In this document: positions 60,295 through 64,000 of the stretch, piece by piece
Numbering within the stretch: the stretch's first letter is position 1
How the letters are laid out: every line of letters starts with the position of its first letter
Assembly: GCF_014066305.1 (NCBI RefSeq)
Contig: NW_023501047.1
Coordinates: 124,001-188,000, forward strand
DNA from: Letharia columbiana
Lineage: Eukaryota > Ascomycota > Lecanoromycetes > Lecanorales > Parmeliaceae
Length of the DNA stretch: 64,000 bases
Direction of reading: 5' to 3'
The notes under the pieces: generated by a model
The model's input: the letters and a program-made list of their open reading frames with translations, nothing else
Database searches by the model: none
What the model was told of the DNA's origin: nothing
Program-made: the position numbers and the translations under genes

Positions 60295-62047
60295 TCAAGC
60301 TTTCACGCCATTGCTACCCCACAGATCTTTCCAAAACTGCTTGAAACCGTACTGCGGCTTTCTACTATCATACACTTTGACCTTCTCACTCGAAAACCTC
60401 TCCAGCACACCACCAGGCCTATGGCCCACAATCTCCACTTTGATCTTCTCCGGCCTCCTAGCTCTCTCTCGAATCTCATTGGGCAGCTGCGGTGCTATGT
60501 CCGCGAAGCAAGAGCGCAGTTCGCGTTCGAGAGAGAAATACGGCTTTTTGGCTAGATCGGGCGCTTGCAAGTTGTAGGAGCGGGTGATGTTGTTGATCTC
60601 GGTGATGGCGAGGGTGTGGTAGGCGCGTTCAAGGGATTCCCAGGCGGGGTCACGAAACGGTGCCAGGCGGGGAAGTGATGGCGCGGTTGGCAAAGTATTC
60701 TCAGCGCTGGATGAAGAAGCATGGTCGGTGACCTCTGATATTGCTTGAGCTGGTTGGGATATGGGCCAATCATTGGCTAGATCCTCTGAGACTCTGATTT
60801 TAGAGTCTGTTGTTTCGCTGGATGGAGTTGGAGTTTCTGTTACTGTTACTTGAGATAATCGTCCTTCACGGTCAATCTTGGTTATCGATTCTGTTTTCGT
60901 TGCCTTGGGATTATTGCCCGCTTCAGCTATAGCGTAGGCTTCTGCTCGCGTGACTTGTGTCTCCAAAGATCCTCCTTTACTGGCAATCACCCGTGCGGAA
61001 TGCCTTTTCCAATCTGCCCTCAGTCTAGCTCTAAACACATTTGCAGCTTTGATGAGCTCCTGCTGCTTCTCAATCCATGGAGGTACAATTTCTTGCTTCT
61101 GTATAATCTTGTTCATGAAGTATTCGGTCGTGTCTAGGAACGGGCTGTTGGCGTTATGGTCTCTCTCGACGTTCAGCCCTTTCCCACGCGCTATGTTCTT
61201 GAATTGGCCCCGAGCAATGGCGTCTTCGATTCGCTCGTTGGCCAGCGCTGCAAGGCCCTGGACCGAGCCTGGCATCGGACGAGCACCAGCTGTGAAACGC
61301 TCCTTCAGTATCTTTCGCATTTTCTCTCTTTCCTTCTCCGACAAGGATGCATCTTGACTCAGTGCGTAGACAGATGTCCGATCTCGAGCATTCGCCAAGC
61401 GCTCCCCATGAGACCTCTGTACAGCCTTCTTCATTCGCATGTCAACGCTGGCGGGCGGTCCGCGCGGCGAAGGGATCTTTGGAGGACCAGTACCGCGGAG
61501 AGGCTTGTGAGCATCGTTGAGCATGCGTAGAGCAGCATCTTCGAGACGTTCAGTGCCTGCCCAAGGCTCAGCAGCGGCAATTCCTTGGGTTCCTTTGCCT
61601 GCGCTGGACTAGATGTATGTAAATTTCTGACACCTGTCATGTGAGTGAATGATTTGAACGTACTGGTAAGCTGGCTTGTGCAAACGCAGCAGCGTTCTCG
61701 CTTCTGAAAGAGCTCTCTTGCAGTCGCGCCTCGAGTTTCTTTTTCAATTCCTCAGAGAATCCTCCTTCTTTAATGACTTTCTTCGCACTTCGACCATCTT
61801 GTTCAATCATTTCATTTGTCATCTGTGCCAATCTTCCCGACATTCTACCCTCCGCTTGGCCCTGTCCGTTGGCCTTTGAGATAGAATCCGAATCCTCATC
61901 ATCGTTTGGGCTCTCTTGTGGCAAATTTGTCGACTGAGCAAAACCTCGTGAGAGTTTGTCATTTTTGCGGGATCGTGCTGACAATGGAGATTGCCTATAA
62001 AGGCAGCGAATGCATATGTATGAACTCGCCCGCTTTGCTATGTTCAT
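60295..62047 (-). CDS. Mitochondrial DNAJC28-like (DUF1992) protein
   Basis: Exons are 62047-61664 and 61608-60295 (intron 55 nt), giving 565 residues. The start at 62047 yields a presequence-like N-terminus (MNIAKRASSYICIRCLYRQS) with basic residues and no acids. The conserved core near 248-315 contains ANERIEDAIARGQFKNIARG, GKGLNV, PFLDTTEYFMNKIIQKQEIV and PPWIEKQQEL, which is the DnaJ-homologue subfamily C member 28 conserved domain (DUF1992). No J domain with an HPD motif is visible, as expected for fungal members. A central Ser/Thr-rich linker follows, and a C-terminal region (PYFSLERELRSCFADIAPQL) ends QFWKDLWGSNGVKA. Biochemical role not established. Confidence 0.85.
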
Positions 62048-62431
62048 GTAGATTGTAATGGGTTGTGTGTTTGTTCGGTGACGTTGCAGACGGTCAGGCT
62101 TTCGACCTTGGGATAGGGTTAGGGCTTTTACATAACATGGATCGGAGCTTGGCAAGCATCATGCGCCGATGAGTCTCGGCAAAGGTTCCCAGCTCCAGCC
62201 AGTGGTTGAGCAAATGTGATTTCCACCTCAATCACTCTCTCCAATGATTCACGATCCCCCAACTTGTACTCATGACTTTTCCCACTGCTTTGCCATCAGT
62301 CAAGGTGGTCAACCAACGTGATATTCTTCTGAACCCTATTAATACCTTTCTTGAGCCTCGAAGCACAGAATCACAACCCTCTTGCGCCGCACTGGAGACT
62401 ATTACTCTCCTTCACCGTTCGCACTGCAGAA
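62048..62431. promoter_or_regulatory. Divergent promoter, DNAJC28-like / ING gene
   Basis: 384 bp between start codons. The ING frame is open upstream to 62351 without an ATG. No specific site identified. Confidence 0.4.
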
Positions 62432-64000
62432 ATGAGGGCATTCTCGAATGCTACGATTGGCGACCAGCCTACAGCATCGAACAGACGCCAGCCTGTTCGT
62501 CAAACACGTACCAATCCTGCTAGAACTGCTACAAATGTCGTCCAACCTCAGGCGGGCGCCCTCGCCCAAGCGCCAGACGTTGACCGCAACGCGAACCCGG
62601 GATTTTATCCTGCCATTACACATTTCACAGATGCAATCACTGCATTACCAAAAGAAATGATTCGACATTACACCATGCTGAAAGAGGTTGATGCTAAGAC
62701 ACATGGACCTGAAGCGCTCCTAGGGCAATACCTCAACGCAGCGCTGAAAGCTCCGAGCCCCCTTCAACAGCAGGCGTTTCGAACGCAAGCCAACAAAGCT
62801 GAAAGTGCGACCCATAATGCAGCCTCAAACGGTCCACCTTCTTCAGACAACACTGGGAGTGGGTCCCAGCGCACTGCCTATGACGACCCTGCAAATTTAG
62901 CTCGTCGAGGTCACTTTCACAATATGCGCTTAGCTATGCTCGAGATGCTCCAGACCCTCGACGAGAAGAACCACGTCTTGAACACCGCGATTGACAGCCT
63001 CGACAAACAAATGAAACGCTGCAACAGCTCCTACCCCCACATCGAGGACGAGATTAGCGAAGAAGCACGGTACGGTAGCTTGACCCATTGGGCTTATACA
63101 GATCAGAGCGCGGAGAAAAAGGGAATGATTGCGGGAGAGCGTACGAGACGAGCTGCGAATACAGCAGCAGCAGCAGCAGCCCAACAGGAGGCGGAAGGTG
63201 CGGCCATGCGAAGCGAAGCAAGACGTGAGGCCTTAGCAGCACGCAAGCAACGGAATCAACATGTGGACTCCGATTTCGATGATGGGCGAGCCATAAGTAA
63301 GAATCCTAAATCTGGCGGCAAAGGGCGAAAAGCTGCAGATGCAAATCTTGGCACAGCTGTAGGACTTGGAGTACTGAACGGAGCTACACCACCAAACAAG
63401 CGGCGCAAGGTCGAGAAAGCCACGGGAGGTCTACCTGCGGAGAGGGCGATGGCTTCAGTATACGGAGCAAATGGAGGCAATGGTCGGGGCCTTGCCAGCA
63501 GTCCTAGAGACATTCCTGGAAATGACGCCACTGGAAAGAAGAGAGGTCGTGGAGGAAATCTAGCGGTGAATGGGACTGTAAGAAAGAGGTAAGTGCAGTT
63601 GCGTTGCTGAGGTCCCATTCATGCTAAGGTTTTCGGTTCCAAGGACGAATACGAACGCATCGACTGTCAACCCACCATCTTTGGCCTCTTCACCGGTCGT
63701 CGCCACGTTTGCTGCCGCAAAGGATCGTGGAGGTAAGAGTCCGGCGCCGTCAATGATGCAACGGCTGCCATCGGCACGGGCTCGCCAGAACTCAACACAG
63801 TCCGCGGTGCAATTAGCCAGAAATCGGTCATCGTCGACGAATGTCAGGGCTACGAACGGCAACGGCCTGCACGGCACAACGGCAGATGTTGAAAAGGTGT
63901 CCGGTCTGACAGGTAGGACACCCGGAGATGTCAAAAGCACTATGAAAGAGACAGTCAACGCTAAGGGGGAGCACCTTGTCGAGGATATTGGTACTGGCGA
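62432..64000 (+). CDS. ING-family chromatin reader, 3' end outside the window
   Basis: Subunit of a histone acetyltransferase or deacetylase complex (Yng/Pho23-like). Exon 1 is 62432-63588; the intron 63589-63643 (55 nt) leads to exon 2 from 63644, still open at base 64000. The ING N-terminal domain is seen as ITHFTDAITALPKEMIRHYT and MLKEVDAKTHGPEALLGQYL, then RRGHFHNMRLAMLEMLQTLD and HVLNTAIDSLDKQMKRCNS. Ala-rich (TAAAAAAQQEAEGAAMRSEA) and basic nuclear-type stretches (NKRRKVEKA, KKRGRGG) follow. The expected C-terminal PHD finger would lie beyond the window, so the orthologue group is not fixed. Confidence 0.85.

Overview
The window is nuclear DNA from a filamentous ascomycete (Pezizomycotina; Dothideomycetes is my guess, unproven). 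Genes carry many short GT-AG introns, mostly 43-81 nt and often with a CTRAY-like branch site. The gene content is eukaryotic housekeeping plus fungal families: a Zn2Cys6 regulator, a CFEM protein, a fungal ERG27 and an uncharacterised protein set. There are no operons. I rebuilt about 20 spliced gene models by hand; reading phase closes in every model given, except where noted as ambiguous.

Layout. 1-1.5 kb: unrecognised conserved-looking gene running off the left edge (-). 3.9-4.6 kb: small unknown gene (+). 5.2-6.8 kb: mitochondrial calcium uniporter (-). 7.5-8.1 kb: Gly/Ser-rich protein with a dsRBD-like segment (-). 10.2-12.1 kb: farnesyltransferase beta (-). 13.9-16.4 kb: Zn2Cys6 factor (+). 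17.2-18.2 kb: four-unit polyubiquitin (+). 18.6-20.7 kb: BRAP2/ETP1 ubiquitin ligase (+). 21.1-21.9 kb: mitochondrial Mn-SOD (+). 22.4-25 kb: two unknown genes around a low-complexity island. 25.3-26.2 kb: GINS subunit PSF3 (-). 26.4-28.6 kb: SET-domain methyltransferase (-), divergent from a P450 at 29-30.6 kb (+). 31.5-35.6 kb: CDC24 Rho-GEF (-) with a strange 915-bp in-frame interruption of its PH domain. 37.4-40.2 kb: F-box/WD40 protein (-), divergent from ribosomal protein eL8 (+). 42.8-44 kb: multi-pass membrane protein of uncertain integrity. 44-48.5 kb: gene-poor island with an ankyrin relic, a 33/31-bp minisatellite and an inverted repeat. 48.6-50.7 kb: type-B carboxylesterase (-). 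51.4-54.1 kb: TOG-domain STU2/XMAP215 (-), head to head with LIS1/PAC1 at 54.7-56.2 kb (+). 56.4-58 kb: CFEM single-pass membrane protein (-), divergent from ERG27 at 58.5-60 kb (+). 60.3-62 kb: DNAJC28-like mitochondrial protein (-), divergent from an ING-family gene (+) cut by the right edge.

Functional themes are those of a core genome arm. They include polarity (CDC24 and the prenyltransferase that lipidates small GTPases), microtubules (STU2, LIS1), ubiquitin (UBI4, BRAP2, F-box), mitochondria (MCU, SOD2, DNAJC28-like), replication (PSF3), sterol synthesis (ERG27) and chromatin (ING). The most unusual signal is the CDC24 PH interruption. It is stop-free, a multiple of three and bounded by GT/AG with a branch-like site, and its removal restores a normal PH strand. 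That fits an exitron, an exonised intron or a large domain insertion.
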